From the NCBI RefSeq assembly GCF_022761125.1, contig NZ_JAKWJR010000014.1, positions 1 through 64,000 of the forward strand: DNA of 64,000 nt. The letters run 5' to 3'. This document shows, one piece after another, positions 16,133-25,000 of this stretch (its first letter is position 1; each line of letters starts with the position of its first letter). The position numbers and the translations under genes are program-made. This DNA is from Nocardioides sp. SR21. GTDB taxonomy: Bacteria > Actinomycetota > Actinomycetes > Propionibacteriales > Nocardioidaceae. The notes beneath the pieces are model-generated. The model was not told the origin of the DNA. It was given only the letters and a program-made list of their open reading frames with translations, and searched no databases.

Positions 16133-17307
16133 CAGTGGTTGAACGCGTCGCGGAGGCGGCCGAAGACGCCCTTCTGGCCGGGACGCACCTGGCCGGACGG
16201 CGCCTCCTCCTCGCGGATCGCCGCGAGCTCGCGGAGCAGCTCCTCCTGGCGCGCGTCGAGCTTGGTCGGCGTCTCGACGATGATCGTCACGACCAGGTCG
16301 CCGCGACCGCCGCGCAAGCCGGGGACGCCGAGACCGCGCAGGATCCGGTCGGCGCCGGACTGCGTGCCGGGGCGCACCTCGAGCTCGAACGTGGTCTTGA
16401 GCTCCGGGTCGGCCGGGCCGTCCTCGCCGACGACGTCGGCCTCGAGGGTCGGCAGGGTGAGCGTGGTGCCGAGCGCGGCCGCCGTCATCGGCAGCGTGAC
16501 CGTGCAGTGCAGGTCGTTGGCGTGCCGGGTGAACGTCGCGTGCGGCGCGATCGTGATCTCGACGTACAGGTCACCGGCGGGACCGCCGCCCGGGCCGACC
16601 TCGCCCTCGCCGGCGAGCTGGACGCGGGTGCCGGTGTCGACGCCGGCCGGGATCTTGACGGTCAGCGTGCGGCGCGAGCGGACCCGGCCGTCGCCGGAGC
16701 ACTCGCGGCACGGCTCGGGGATGATGCTGCCGAAGCCGCGGCACGCCGCGCACGGACGCAGGGTGCGGATCTCGCCGAGGAACGAGCGCTGCACGTGCGC
16801 GACCTCACCGGCGCCGTGGCAGGTCTCGCACGGAATCGGGTGGGTGCCCGCCGCCGTGCCCTCGCCCCGGCAGGTGGTGCAGAGCACCGCGGTGTCGACC
16901 TTGAGCTCCCGGGTCACGCCGAACGCCGCCTCGGCGAGAGTGACCTCGAGCCGGATCAGTGCGTCCTGGCCGCGCCGCTCGCGCGGGCGCGGACCGCGGC
17001 CGGCCGACGCGCCCGCGCCGCCGCCGAAGAACGCGTCCATGATGTCGGTGAACGAGAAGCCCGCGCCCTGGCCGAAGCCGCCGGCCGCGCCACCGAACGG
17101 GTCGCCGCCGCGGTCGTACGACGCCCGCTTGTTCGGGTCGGAGAGCACCTCGTAGGCGAGAGAGATCTCCTTGAACCGCTCCTGCGCCTCCGGGTCCGGG
17201 TTCACGTCGGGGTGGTACTGCCGGGCGAGCCGCCGGTAGGCCTTCTTGATGGCGTCACCGTCGGCATCGCGCGCGACGCCGAGGAGCTCGTACAGGTCCT
17301 GACTCAA
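16132..17307 (-). CDS. dnaJ: Chaperone DnaJ (with zinc fingers)
   Basis: A 391-residue type I J-protein, cochaperone of DnaK. The J domain is in residues 1-70 with HPD in QYHPDVNPD. A Gly/Phe-rich segment includes FGGAAGGFGQGAGFSF. All four CxxCxGxG zinc repeats are present (CTTCRGEG, CETCHGAG, CAACRGFG, CRECSGDG), followed by the substrate-binding C-terminal domains. It lies 33 bases downstream of hrcA and so should be under CIRCE/HrcA control as the second gene of the heat-shock unit. Confidence 0.97.
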   Translation of the reverse strand: MSQDLYELLGVARDADGDAIKKAYRRLARQYHPDVNPDPEAQERFKEISLAYEVLSDPNKRASYDRGGDPFGGAAGGFGQGAGFSFTDIMDAFFGGGAGASAGRGPRPRERRGQDALIRLEVTLAEAAFGVTRELKVDTAVLCTTCRGEGTAAGTHPIPCETCHGAGEVAHVQRSFLGEIRTLRPCAACRGFGSIIPEPCRECSGDGRVRSRRTLTVKIPAGVDTGTRVQLAGEGEVGPGGGPAGDLYVEITIAPHATFTRHANDLHCTVTLPMTAAALGTTLTLPTLEADVVGEDGPADPELKTTFELEVRPGTQSGADRILRGLGVPGLRGGRGDLVVTIIVETPTKLDARQEELLRELAAIREEEAPSGQVRPGQKGVFGRLRDAFNH

Positions 17308-17340
17308 CTGATGATCCTTGTGTCGTGGTGGGACGGAGGC

Positions 17341-18354
17341 TCAGGCCTCGTCGAGGATGCGCGAGACGTAGCGGGCGACCGCGCGCACCGCGGCCATCGA
17401 GCCCGGGTAGTCCATACGGGTGGGCCCGACGATGCCGAGCCGGGCGAGCGACTCGTCGCCCGGGCCGTACCCGGTCGCGACGACGCTCGTGGAGGCGAGC
17501 TCCTGGTACGGGCCCTCGTGGCCGATCCGCACGGTCAGCAGCTCGCCGGTGGACGCCTCGCCGAGCAGCTTGAGGAGGATGACGTGCTCCTCGAGCGCCT
17601 CGAGCAGCGGGCGTACGGCGGAGTCGAAGTTGTCGCCGTACCGCGCCAGGTTGGCGGCACCGCCGACGACGATCCGCTCGTCGGAGCGGTGGTCGGACAT
17701 CGCGTCGACCAGGGTCTCGGCGACCGTGCCGAGCGGCGTCGTACCGGCATCGGGCACGAGCGCCCGCAACGCGGTGACGGCCTCGGCGATGACCTCGCCG
17801 GTCGCGGCGCGGTTGACGACGCTGCGGAGATCGACGAGGTCCTCGTCGGCGAGGTCGGCACCGAGCTCGACCAGCCGCTGCTCCACGCGGCCCGTGCTGA
17901 GGATCAGCACGACCAGGAGGCGGTTGGGGGCCAGCGAGACCAGTTCGACGTGGCGGACCGTGGAGCGCGAGAGCGTGGGGTACTGCACGACCGCCACCTG
18001 GCGGGTGAGCTGCGCGAGCAGCCGCACCGACCGGTTGACGACGTCGTCGAGGTCGACGGCGCCGTCCAGGATCGTGGCGATCGCGCGCTTCTCGGCGGCG
18101 CTCATCGGCTTGACCGTGGTCAGCCGGTCGACGAACAGCCGGTAGCCCTTGTCGGTGGGGACGCGACCCGCGCTGGTGTGCGGCTGGGTGATGTAGCCCT
18201 CGTCCTCCAGCGCGGCCATGTCGTTGCGGACGGTGGCCGGCGAGACGCCGAGGCCGTGCCGCTCGACGAGCGCCTTCGAGCCGACGGGTTCCTCGGTGGA
18301 GACGTAGTCCTCGACGATCGCGCGGAGCACGGCGAGCCGACGTTCCTCCTGCAT
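17341..18354 (-). CDS. hrcA: Heat-inducible transcription repressor HrcA
   Basis: HrcA binds CIRCE operators to repress heat-shock chaperone genes. From the ATG at 18354 the protein has 337 residues: an N-terminal winged helix (VGSKALVERHGLGVSPATVR) and a GAF-like dimerisation core. AGGAGG lies five bases before this ATG. A start at 18393 would place the CIRCE element inside the gene, so I reject it. Transcription runs hrcA-dnaJ-rsmE, and the operator at 18367-18393 makes the unit autoregulated. Confidence 0.96.
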   Translation of the reverse strand: MQEERRLAVLRAIVEDYVSTEEPVGSKALVERHGLGVSPATVRNDMAALEDEGYITQPHTSAGRVPTDKGYRLFVDRLTTVKPMSAAEKRAIATILDGAVDLDDVVNRSVRLLAQLTRQVAVVQYPTLSRSTVRHVELVSLAPNRLLVVLILSTGRVEQRLVELGADLADEDLVDLRSVVNRAATGEVIAEAVTALRALVPDAGTTPLGTVAETLVDAMSDHRSDERIVVGGAANLARYGDNFDSAVRPLLEALEEHVILLKLLGEASTGELLTVRIGHEGPYQELASTSVVATGYGPGDESLARLGIVGPTRMDYPGSMAAVRAVARYVSRILDEA

Positions 18355-18366
18355 CCCGCCTCCTGT

Positions 18367-18393
18367 TTGGCACTCCACTGTCCGGAGTGCCAA
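18367..18393 (-). promoter_or_regulatory. CIRCE operator (HrcA binding site)
   Basis: A perfect 9-bp inverted repeat, TTGGCACTC and GAGTGCCAA, separated by nine bases. The consensus is TTAGCACTC-N9-GAGTGCTAA; each arm differs at one symmetric position. It sits in the hrcA leader just upstream of the ribosome site. Confidence 0.95.
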
Positions 18394-18445
18394 GCCTACT
18401 AGGCCGGTGTCGCCGGGTGCGTACTCGTCGACGCGTGCCGTCGAG

Positions 18446-18464
18446 ATAGGTTAGGCTTACCTAA
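18446..18464 (+). promoter_or_regulatory. DtxR/IdeR-type iron box
   Basis: The 19-base sequence ATAGGTTAGGCTTACCTAA matches the DtxR/IdeR consensus TWAGGTWAGSCTWACCTWA at 18 of 19 positions. It lies 21 bases before the DUF2470 gene start and overlaps a possible -10 TAACTT at 18462-18467. Iron-replete DtxR/IdeR would repress the gene. Confidence 0.85.
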
Positions 18465-18484
18465 CTTCATCGTCAGGAGGAACC

Positions 18485-19141
18485 GTGACCGCACCGCACC
18501 CGCTCGCCGGCGACGCCCGCAGCATCCTGGCCTGCCCCGCGTCCGCGAGCCTGGTGGTCGAGGGCGAGCCGAACGCGATCGAGGACCGGCTCGAGCTCTG
18601 CGACGACGGCGGGACGCCGGCGCTGTACTGCCCGCCCGACTCCCCCGTCGCCCGGGCCGCCGGCCGCCGCTCGAGCGCGCTGCTCACGCTCACCAGCGGG
18701 CTCGGCCCGCGCGGCGGACCCGACCGCGCCGACACGCTGACCCTGGGCGGCCGCCTCGAGCCGACCCACGGCGAGGCGATCGTGCTGCACCTGAACTTCG
18801 TGCTGCTCGCCCGCGACGACCGGCAGCACAAGATCCCGCTCGCCGACTTCCGCAGCCCGGCGTACCGGATGAACCGCGGGCACCTCCAGCGCTCGACCGA
18901 GCACGCCAACGAGTGCCACCAGGACGAGCTGCGGCACGCGGTCTCGTTGGGCACCGGCACCCGGCCCGTCGAGATCCTCGGCGTCCAGATCTCCGGCCTG
19001 CGCCCCGAGAGCGTCGAGGTGCAGTGGGTCGACGAGCAGGGCGCGCACCAGCAGGTGCTGCGGTTCCCGCGGCCCGCGCGCGACATCGCCGACCTCGGCG
19101 AGCTGCTGCGCCGCGGCCTGTACGCGGGGTTGCGCCTCTAG
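18485..19141 (+). CDS. Iron-regulated DUF2470 domain protein, HugZ-like heme-binding/degrading candidate
   Basis: A 218-residue protein starting at GTG with a strong AGGAGG site. The N-terminal part resembles an FMN-binding split barrel (ALLTLTSGLGPRGGPDRADT; LHLNFVLLARDD). The C-terminal DUF2470 part includes HANECHQDELRHAVSL and RPESVEVQWVDEQG. DUF2470 occurs in HugZ-type heme oxygenases, and the upstream iron box strongly supports a role in iron or heme acquisition. Actual heme cleavage is not shown by sequence. The downstream MBL gene starts three bases after its stop and is probably co-transcribed. Confidence 0.82.
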   Translation: MTAPHPLAGDARSILACPASASLVVEGEPNAIEDRLELCDDGGTPALYCPPDSPVARAAGRRSSALLTLTSGLGPRGGPDRADTLTLGGRLEPTHGEAIVLHLNFVLLARDDRQHKIPLADFRSPAYRMNRGHLQRSTEHANECHQDELRHAVSLGTGTRPVEILGVQISGLRPESVEVQWVDEQGAHQQVLRFPRPARDIADLGELLRRGLYAGLRL

Positions 19142-19144
19142 GGT

Positions 19145-19942
19145 GTGTCGGTGGCCTTCACCGAGATCGCCGACCGGGTCTGGGTCGCGCGCTACGAGCA
19201 GTACGACGTCAACGTGACCCTGGTGGGCGGCTCGTCCGGCCTGCTGGTCGTCGACACGCACGGATCGGCCGCCGCGGCGGCCGACGTGATCGACGACGTC
19301 CGCTCGCTCGGCGCCGGCGACGTGACCGGGATCGTCAACACGCACTGGCACTTCGACCACACCTACGGCAACGGCGCGTTCCGGGCGGCGTACGGCGAGG
19401 TCCCGATCGTCGCCCACGAGATCGCGGTGGAGGAGCTGGAGCGGTGGGGCGACTCCGACGTCGTCGTGCTGCCGGACCGGACGTTCTCGAGCGCGCTGGT
19501 GCTGGACGTCGGCGACCGGCAGGTCGAGCTCGTGTACCCCGGCCGCGGCCACACCGCGGGCGACCTGGTCATGCGGGTGCCCGACGCCGACGTGCTGCTC
19601 GCCGGTGACCTCGTCGAGGAGTCCGCTCCGCCGTCGTTCGGCGAGGACTCGTGGCCGATGGACTGGCCGCTGAGCCTCGACGTCGTCCTCGGCCTCAGCA
19701 CCTCGTCGACGACCGTCGTGCCGGGCCACGGCACGCCGGTGGACCGGGAGTTCGTCGAGGAGCAGCGCAACACCATCGGCATCATCGCCGAGACCATCCG
19801 CGACCTGGCCGGGCGCGGCGTGCCCGTCGACCAGGCGCTCGACGCCGGCGAGTGGCCGTGGGAGCGCGACCGGCTGGCGCTCGCCGTCCGCCGCGGCTAC
19901 GAGCAGCTGCCGAACAGCCAGAAGCGGTTGCCGCTGCTGTGA
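19145..19942 (+). CDS. Metallo-beta-lactamase-fold hydrolase
   Basis: A 265-residue MBL-fold hydrolase. The zinc motif is THWHFDHTYG (HxHxDH), with further ligands suggested by GRGHTAGD, LLAGDLVEE and PGHGTPV. Candidate starts are GTG 19145 and GTG 19151; I use the first. Position three bases after the iron-regulated DUF2470 gene suggests shared iron control. The substrate is unknown: glyoxalase II-like or quinoprotein-relay-like members have the same layout. The stop codon lies within a dispersed intergenic repeat beginning near 19937. Confidence 0.85.
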   Translation: MSVAFTEIADRVWVARYEQYDVNVTLVGGSSGLLVVDTHGSAAAAADVIDDVRSLGAGDVTGIVNTHWHFDHTYGNGAFRAAYGEVPIVAHEIAVEELERWGDSDVVVLPDRTFSSALVLDVGDRQVELVYPGRGHTAGDLVMRVPDADVLLAGDLVEESAPPSFGEDSWPMDWPLSLDVVLGLSTSSTTVVPGHGTPVDREFVEEQRNTIGIIAETIRDLAGRGVPVDQALDAGEWPWERDRLALAVRRGYEQLPNSQKRLPLL

Positions 19943-20042
19943 GCTGCCCCCGTCCGAGCTTGCGAGGACGGGGATCCAGCAGCCGGGTCGAGTGGCCGCG
20001 CGAGCGACGAAGGAGCTCGCGACCGGCGTATCGAGACCACAG
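19937..20042 (+). repeat. Dispersed intergenic repeat, copy A
   Basis: It begins with TGTGAGCTGCCCCC, also found at about 46723, and contains GACCGGCGTATCGAGA at 20021-20036. The same 16-mer occurs at 46770-46785 and inverted at 20256-20271. The repeat swallows the stop of the MBL gene. Confidence 0.7.
19948..19973 (+). terminator. Hairpin after MBL gene
   Basis: A perfect 8-bp stem CCCCGTCC/GGACGGGG with a 10-base loop, five bases after the MBL stop. There is no U-tract, so it may act as a weak terminator or simply be part of the repeat. Confidence 0.45.
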
Positions 20043-20060
20043 CCGGGGTACGTCGGTGGC

Positions 20061-20252
20061 ATGAGCGAGAACGACGACAACCAGAGCGGCATCGGGGACG
20101 AGGACCTCCCCGAGGACCTCCAGCCCACCGACGACAACCCGCTGGCACAGGATCTCGACGAGGACGACGCGAGGTCGCCCGAGGAGCTGGACATGCAGGG
20201 CGGCAAGGCCCCCGAGGAGACCGAGGACACGGACGACGCCGACGAGGGCTGA
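20061..20252 (+). CDS. Small highly acidic protein of unknown function
   Basis: A 63-residue protein, very rich in Asp and Glu with almost no hydrophobic core (DDNQSGIGDEDLPEDLQP), so probably disordered. The ATG at 20061 is preferred over one at 19992 because the earlier region is repeat sequence. The gene is flanked by inverted copies of a 16-bp repeat at 20021-20036 and 20256-20271. I do not recognise a function; it could be a nucleoid- or ribosome-associated acidic peptide. Confidence 0.6.
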   Translation: MSENDDNQSGIGDEDLPEDLQPTDDNPLAQDLDEDDARSPEELDMQGGKAPEETEDTDDADEG

Positions 20253-20255
20253 CGA

Positions 20256-20271
20256 TCTCGATACGCCGGTC
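20256..20271 (-). repeat. Inverted copy of the 16-bp dispersed repeat core
   Basis: TCTCGATACGCCGGTC is the exact reverse complement of the core at 20021-20036, so the two copies bracket the small acidic protein gene. Confidence 0.75.
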
Positions 20272-20353
20272 TGGCGCCGGTGTCTCGGTTCTCACAAGCT
20301 CGAACCGAGGGCGCTCACGGCGTGCCCTCCCGGGGACTGTCGGCGGGCTCTTC

Positions 20354-20359
20354 TAGCGT
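20354..20359 (+). promoter_or_regulatory. Leaderless -10 element of DUF3097 gene
   Basis: TAGCGT lies six bases before the ATG at 20366, fitting a leaderless transcript. Confidence 0.5.
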
Positions 20360-20365
20360 GGCCGG

Positions 20366-21214
20366 ATGAGCACCGACCGCTACGGCACCGACGTCCTGGC
20401 CTCCGACTGGCGCGCTCCGAAGCGCGGCCGCGCGGTCGAGGCGCCCGCGGAGCTGGGCGCCGTGGTCGAAGAGGTCACGACGGACTGGTGCGGTGAGATC
20501 GTCGCGGTCGACCGCGACCTGCACACGCTCACGCTGGAGGACCGCCGCGGCAAGCGGCGCACGTTCCCGCTGGGCCCTGGCTTCCTGCTCGAGGGCAGGC
20601 CGGTGATCCTGGTCGCCCCACCGCGCGGCGGAGCCCCGGCCGCCCCGACGCGCACCGCCTCCGGATCGATCGCGGTCGCCGGCGCGAAGGCCCGGGTCGC
20701 GCGGGCCAGCCGGATCTTCGTCGAGGGCCGGCACGACGCCGAGCTCGTGGAGAAGGTGTGGGGTGACGACCTGCGCATCGAGGGCGTGGTGGTCGAGTAC
20801 CTCGGCGGCGTCGACGACCTCGCTGACCACCTCCGCGACTTCAAGCCCGGTCCCCAGCGCCGAGTCGGCGTGCTCGTCGACCACCTGGTGCGCGGCTCGA
20901 AGGAGAGCCGGATCGCCGACGCGATCTCGAGGTCGCCGGTGGGCAAGGACGTCCTGATCGTCGGGCACCCGTTCATCGACATCTGGGCGGCCGTGAAGCC
21001 CGAGCGGCTCGGCCTGCAGAGGTGGCCCGACGTGCCTCGCACCATCGAGTGGAAGAAGGGCGTCTGCCAGCAGCTCGGCTGGCCGCACCGCGACCAGGCC
21101 GACATCGCCCGCGCATGGAAGCACATCCTCGGCAAGGTCTCGTCCTACAACGACCTCGACCCGGCCCTGCTGGGCCGGGTCGAGGAGCTCATCGACTTCG
21201 TCACCGTGAGCTAA
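20366..21214 (+). CDS. DUF3097 family protein
   Basis: A 282-residue protein conserved in actinobacteria as DUF3097. An N-terminal beta-rich domain (CGEIVAVDRDLHTLTLEDRR) precedes an alpha/beta domain with RIFVEGRHDAELVEKVWGDD and GVLVDHLVRGSKES. These resemble TOPRIM-type acidic motifs (E early, DxD-like later), so nucleic acid processing is possible. The function is not established. The gene is monocistronic, with a leaderless-type promoter and a perfect hairpin after the stop. Confidence 0.88.
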   Translation: MSTDRYGTDVLASDWRAPKRGRAVEAPAELGAVVEEVTTDWCGEIVAVDRDLHTLTLEDRRGKRRTFPLGPGFLLEGRPVILVAPPRGGAPAAPTRTASGSIAVAGAKARVARASRIFVEGRHDAELVEKVWGDDLRIEGVVVEYLGGVDDLADHLRDFKPGPQRRVGVLVDHLVRGSKESRIADAISRSPVGKDVLIVGHPFIDIWAAVKPERLGLQRWPDVPRTIEWKKGVCQQLGWPHRDQADIARAWKHILGKVSSYNDLDPALLGRVEELIDFVTVS

Positions 21215-21219
21215 GAGGC

Positions 21220-21244
21220 GCCGCCCGGTCCCCCGACGGGCGGC
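21220..21244. terminator. Bidirectional hairpin terminator after DUF3097 gene
   Basis: A perfect 8-bp stem GCCGCCCG/CGGGCGGC around a 9-base loop, between the DUF3097 stop and the convergent 15-codon frame. There is no strong U-tract. Confidence 0.55.
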
Positions 21245-21248
21245 AAGA

Positions 21249-21296
21249 TCAGCGCTCGATGTCGAGGTCGCGCGGCGGCTGAACGGTGGTCGTCAT
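21249..21296 (-). CDS. Possible 15-residue micropeptide divergent from the Crp-family gene
   Basis: The frame encodes MTTTVQPPRDLDIER and stops. It has a good ribosome site (AGGAG, eight bases before the ATG). The candidate operator motif A lies about 55 bases upstream in the same relative orientation as motif B before the MFS gene. It could be a micropeptide, a leader, or chance. It is too short for composition to help. Confidence 0.3.
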   Translation of the reverse strand: MTTTVQPPRDLDIER

Positions 21297-21350
21297 GGCC
21301 CTCACTCCTCTCGGTTGTCGTTGAGGAAGACTCTGCCGCGCATCGGCCGG

Positions 21351-21373
21351 TCGTTCTGTTCGCTGGCTGACAC
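21351..21373. promoter_or_regulatory. Candidate Crp-family operator, copy A
   Basis: This 23-base sequence differs at three positions from one at 27130-27152. It contains TGTT-N8-GACA (21357-21372), spaced like a CRP site (TGT-N10-ACA). It lies 19 bases before the start of the Crp-family gene. Confidence 0.5.
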
Positions 21374-21391
21374 TGCGGTTGACTGCTTTCC

Positions 21392-22051
21392 GTGGACTGG
21401 CCGCTGCTCGCGTCGCTCGACGCCGACGAACGTCAACGGGTGCTCGATCGAGCACGGCGGCGCGGCTGGGCGCGCGGCGACGTGCTGTGCAACGAGGGCG
21501 ACCCGTCCGACAGCCTGCACCTGATCGCGTCCGGTCGGCTCGCAGTCCGCGTCTCCACCAGCGAGGGTGAGCACGCGACCATCAACCTGCTCGGCCGCGG
21601 CGACTACTTCGGTGAGCTGTCGCTGCTGGAGGGCCAGGCACCGGTGCGCTCCGCGACCATCGTGGCGCTCGAGCCGGCCGAGACGCTGACGCTGTCGGCG
21701 GCGGAGTTCCGCGACCTCCGGTCCCGCCACCCGGCGGCGAACCAGCTGCTGCTCGCCCTGCTCGCCCGGCGGGTCGAGGAGCTGTCGGCCCGGCTGCTGG
21801 AGGCGACGTACGACGGGCTCGACCGGCGGGTCCACCGTCGGCTGGCCGAGCTCGCGGAGCTGTACGACGACGGGCGCGGCGACCCGGTCGTCGTCCCCCT
21901 CACCCAGGAGCACCTCGCCGAGCTGGTCGGCGGGACCCGGCCGAGCGTGAACCAGGTGCTGCAGAGGCTCGTCGCGGAGGGCGTGGTCGAGCTCGGCCGC
22001 GGCCGGGTCGTGGTGCTGGACCGGGACTGGCTGGAGGACAACTCAGGCTGA
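21392..22051 (+). CDS. Crp/Fnr-family transcriptional regulator
   Basis: A 219-residue regulator. The cyclic-nucleotide-binding beta-roll spans about residues 12-125 (GDVLCNEGDPSDSLHLIASG; GDYFGELSLLEG). The C-terminal HTH_Crp is around 165-205 (LTQEHLAELVGGTRPSVNQV). The FGELSLL segment resembles the phosphate-binding cassette of cAMP receptors, but its loop is imperfect, so ligand identity is open. The start is GTG. It converges on the adenylate cyclase gene with a nine-base overlap. A candidate palindromic operator precedes it and recurs before the cyclase operon, suggesting direct feedback. Confidence 0.93.
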   Translation: MDWPLLASLDADERQRVLDRARRRGWARGDVLCNEGDPSDSLHLIASGRLAVRVSTSEGEHATINLLGRGDYFGELSLLEGQAPVRSATIVALEPAETLTLSAAEFRDLRSRHPAANQLLLALLARRVEELSARLLEATYDGLDRRVHRRLAELAELYDDGRGDPVVVPLTQEHLAELVGGTRPSVNQVLQRLVAEGVVELGRGRVVVLDRDWLEDNSG

Positions 22052-25000
22052 GACCTGGTCGTCCGCCCATCGGGTGGCGCCGAGCCGCTCGAGGATCTCC
22101 TGCGCCTGCTGCGCCTGGTCGGCCGCCTCGTCGGCACGGCCCGCGCGGCGGAGCACCGCAGCCAGGTCGGCCCGGCAGAGTGCGACGTTGGGCTCGGAGT
22201 GCCACTGCTGGGACAGCGCGATCGCGTCGCGCAGGTGGGTCTCCGCGGCCGCGTCGTCGCCGGCCGAGGCCGCGAGCAGGCCCGCGATCCGGTTGCGCTG
22301 CGCGCGGACACCGGCCGGGTGCGCTCCGCTGTGGCTGTCGGCGAGCGCGAGCAGCTCGGCGAGCGAGGCCCGGTCGCCGTCGGCCCACGCGACCTCGGTC
22401 GCGACCATCCAGATCAGCGTGAAGTCGTCGTACATGCCGGCGACGGAGTACGCCGTCTCCGCAGCCTGCCGAGCCAGCGCACCTGCCGGGCGGCTGGTGA
22501 CCTGGGCGTCCAGCGCCCGGTTCAGCTCGACGAAGCAGCGCAGCGACAGGTCGTCGCCGGCGTACCGGGAGTCCTCCATCTCGCTCGGCATCCGCCACGA
22601 GGTGCCGCGGGCGCTCGCGATGCGGGCTCGGACGAGCTCGGCCAGTGGCTCGTCGACGATCGCCTCGTCGGCGTACGCCAGCGCGTCGTCCCAGTCGCCG
22701 GTGACGAGGCAGGCGAGGGCGAGGTTCGACATCGCGCTGGAGAGCGCGATCGCGACCCCCGCCCGACGAGACACCCCGACCGCCTCGATCCCGTACTCGC
22801 GCGCCAGCGCCGCGTCGTCCGACGCCCAGGTGACGTTGAGGTTCACCAGGGCCCGCGAGAGCGTGACGAGCTGGTGCTCGCGGCGGGCCAGCTCCGCGGC
22901 GGCGGTGAACACGACGCGGCCCAGCCCGCGCATGCCGCTCACCATGTGGTGCAGGGCGAAGCCGACGTACGCCTCGGCGACGTAGGCATCGTCGCCGTAC
23001 TGCTCCGCCAGCCGGACGTGCTCGGCCGCATGGTCGCCGAACCCGTGCTGGGTCCGGAGCTTGATCCGGGTCAGCGTCCGGGCGAGCTCGAGCCGCACCC
23101 GCGTCGCGTCCTCGCGGTCGCGGAGCGCGTCGTACCGCTCCTGCGCCATCGTCGCCGGCGTCTCGTAGTCGCCGCGCCCGACGGCGATCGCGTAGACCAG
23201 GACGCCGACCGCGTCGGCTGCCTTGATCTCGTCGCCGACGGCGTCGAACGCGTCGCGCGCGGCCTCGGCGGGCTCGATCGCGGCGGCCGGGTCCTCGGTG
23301 TCCTGAAGGGCGTGGGCGAGCTCGAGCTGGATGTCGGCCTGCGCGACCGGGTCCGTGACGCGAGCCAGCGCGACCCGCAGGTGCCCGGCGGCCTCCCCCG
23401 GCGCCCCGAGGGAGCGGGCCCGCTCGGCGGCGCCGCGGAGCAGCTCGATCGCGCGCCCGGTCAGCGCGGGGACGTCCGGGTCCTCCGGTACGGCGTCGAT
23501 CGCCTCGAGGTGGTGCTGCGCGGCGATGGCGGCGCTCTCGTCGTCGAGCAGCTCGACGACCGCGAGGTGGCCGGCCTTGCGGTCGCGCCGGGACAGGGTG
23601 GCGTACGCGACCTGGCGGGCGACGACCTGCACGAACTGGTAGAGCCCCACGTCGCTGTTGAACCGCCCGGTCTCCTGGCGCAGCAGCTGCAGCCGCACCA
23701 GCGAGCCGAGCGCCCGGTCCAGGTCGACGACGTCGGGGCAGAGCGCGGCGATCAGGTCGCGCGGGAACGGCCGGCCGACGATGCTGGCTCGGTCGATCAC
23801 GCGGCGCTGGTCGGGCGGGAGCTGGTCGAGGCGCGCGGAGATCAGCGCCTGCAGCGACGCGGGCGCGCCGATCGCGTCGAGGTCGAGCGGGTCGTCACCG
23901 GCGAGGACGTACTGCCCACCACGAGGTACGACGAGGTCGCGGTCGATCAGCGAGCGGACCGTCTCGACCGCGAACAGCGGCATCCCCTCGGACCGCTGCA
24001 CGAGCGCGTCGCGGACGTCGTGCCCGAGCCCGGCGACCAGGCCGTCGAGCAGCCGGCCCATGTCGCGGTCGGGCAGCGCCTCGAGGTGGACGACGGTCGC
24101 GCGCCGGTTCGTCGCCAGCGCGGGGTTGGTCTCCAGCAGCCCGGGCCGGGCCAGCAGCACCACGAAGCACGGGAAGGTGCCGGCGGCGAGCAGGTGCTCG
24201 ACGAACCGGAGCAGCCCGTCGTCGGCGTGCTGCGCGTCGTCGATGACGAGCGCGACCGGGATGCCGTCGCCGCTGACCCGCTCGAGGAACGTCGCCCAGG
24301 CCGCGAACAGGTCCTCGCGCTGGAACGAGCCGACCGCGCCGACGCCGAGCAACGCGGCGATCCGCGGCTCGATCCACGCCCGCTCGTCGGGGTCGGGGAC
24401 GATGAGCTCGAGGCTGGAGTTGTCGAGCCGGGTGCGGATCGCCTCGGCGAGCGCGTAGAACGCGACGCCCTCGCCGTACGACAGGCAGCGGCCGGTGTGC
24501 CAGCGGACGTCGGCGCTGAGGCCGTCGATGTACTTCTCGAACTCCCACGCCAGGCGGGACTTGCCGACGCCGGCCTCGCCGGAGACGACGACCAGCGTGG
24601 GCAGGCCGGTCTCCTCGACACGGTGGAAGAGCTCCTTGACCAGCCGCATCTCGCTCTCGCGACCGACCAGCGGCGCCTCGAGTCCGTCGGCGCGCTGGGC
24701 GCCGCCGACCGCGGCGACGACGGCGCGGACCGACCACAGCGGCACCGGGTCGGCCTTGCCCTTCATCGGGTGGCTGCCGACGTCGACGTACGTGATCGCC
24801 GACGACGTCAGCAGCCGGGTGGTCTCGTCGACCCAGACCTGTCCCGGGGTCGCGGCGGTCTGCACGCGCGAGGCGGTGTTGACCGCGTCGCCCGCGACCA
24901 TGCCCTGCTGCTCGGCGCCGATGGTGACCGCGACCTCGCCGGTGACGATGCCGACGCGCATCTCGAGGCCCATCGCGGTGATCGTGTCGATCAGCTCGAG

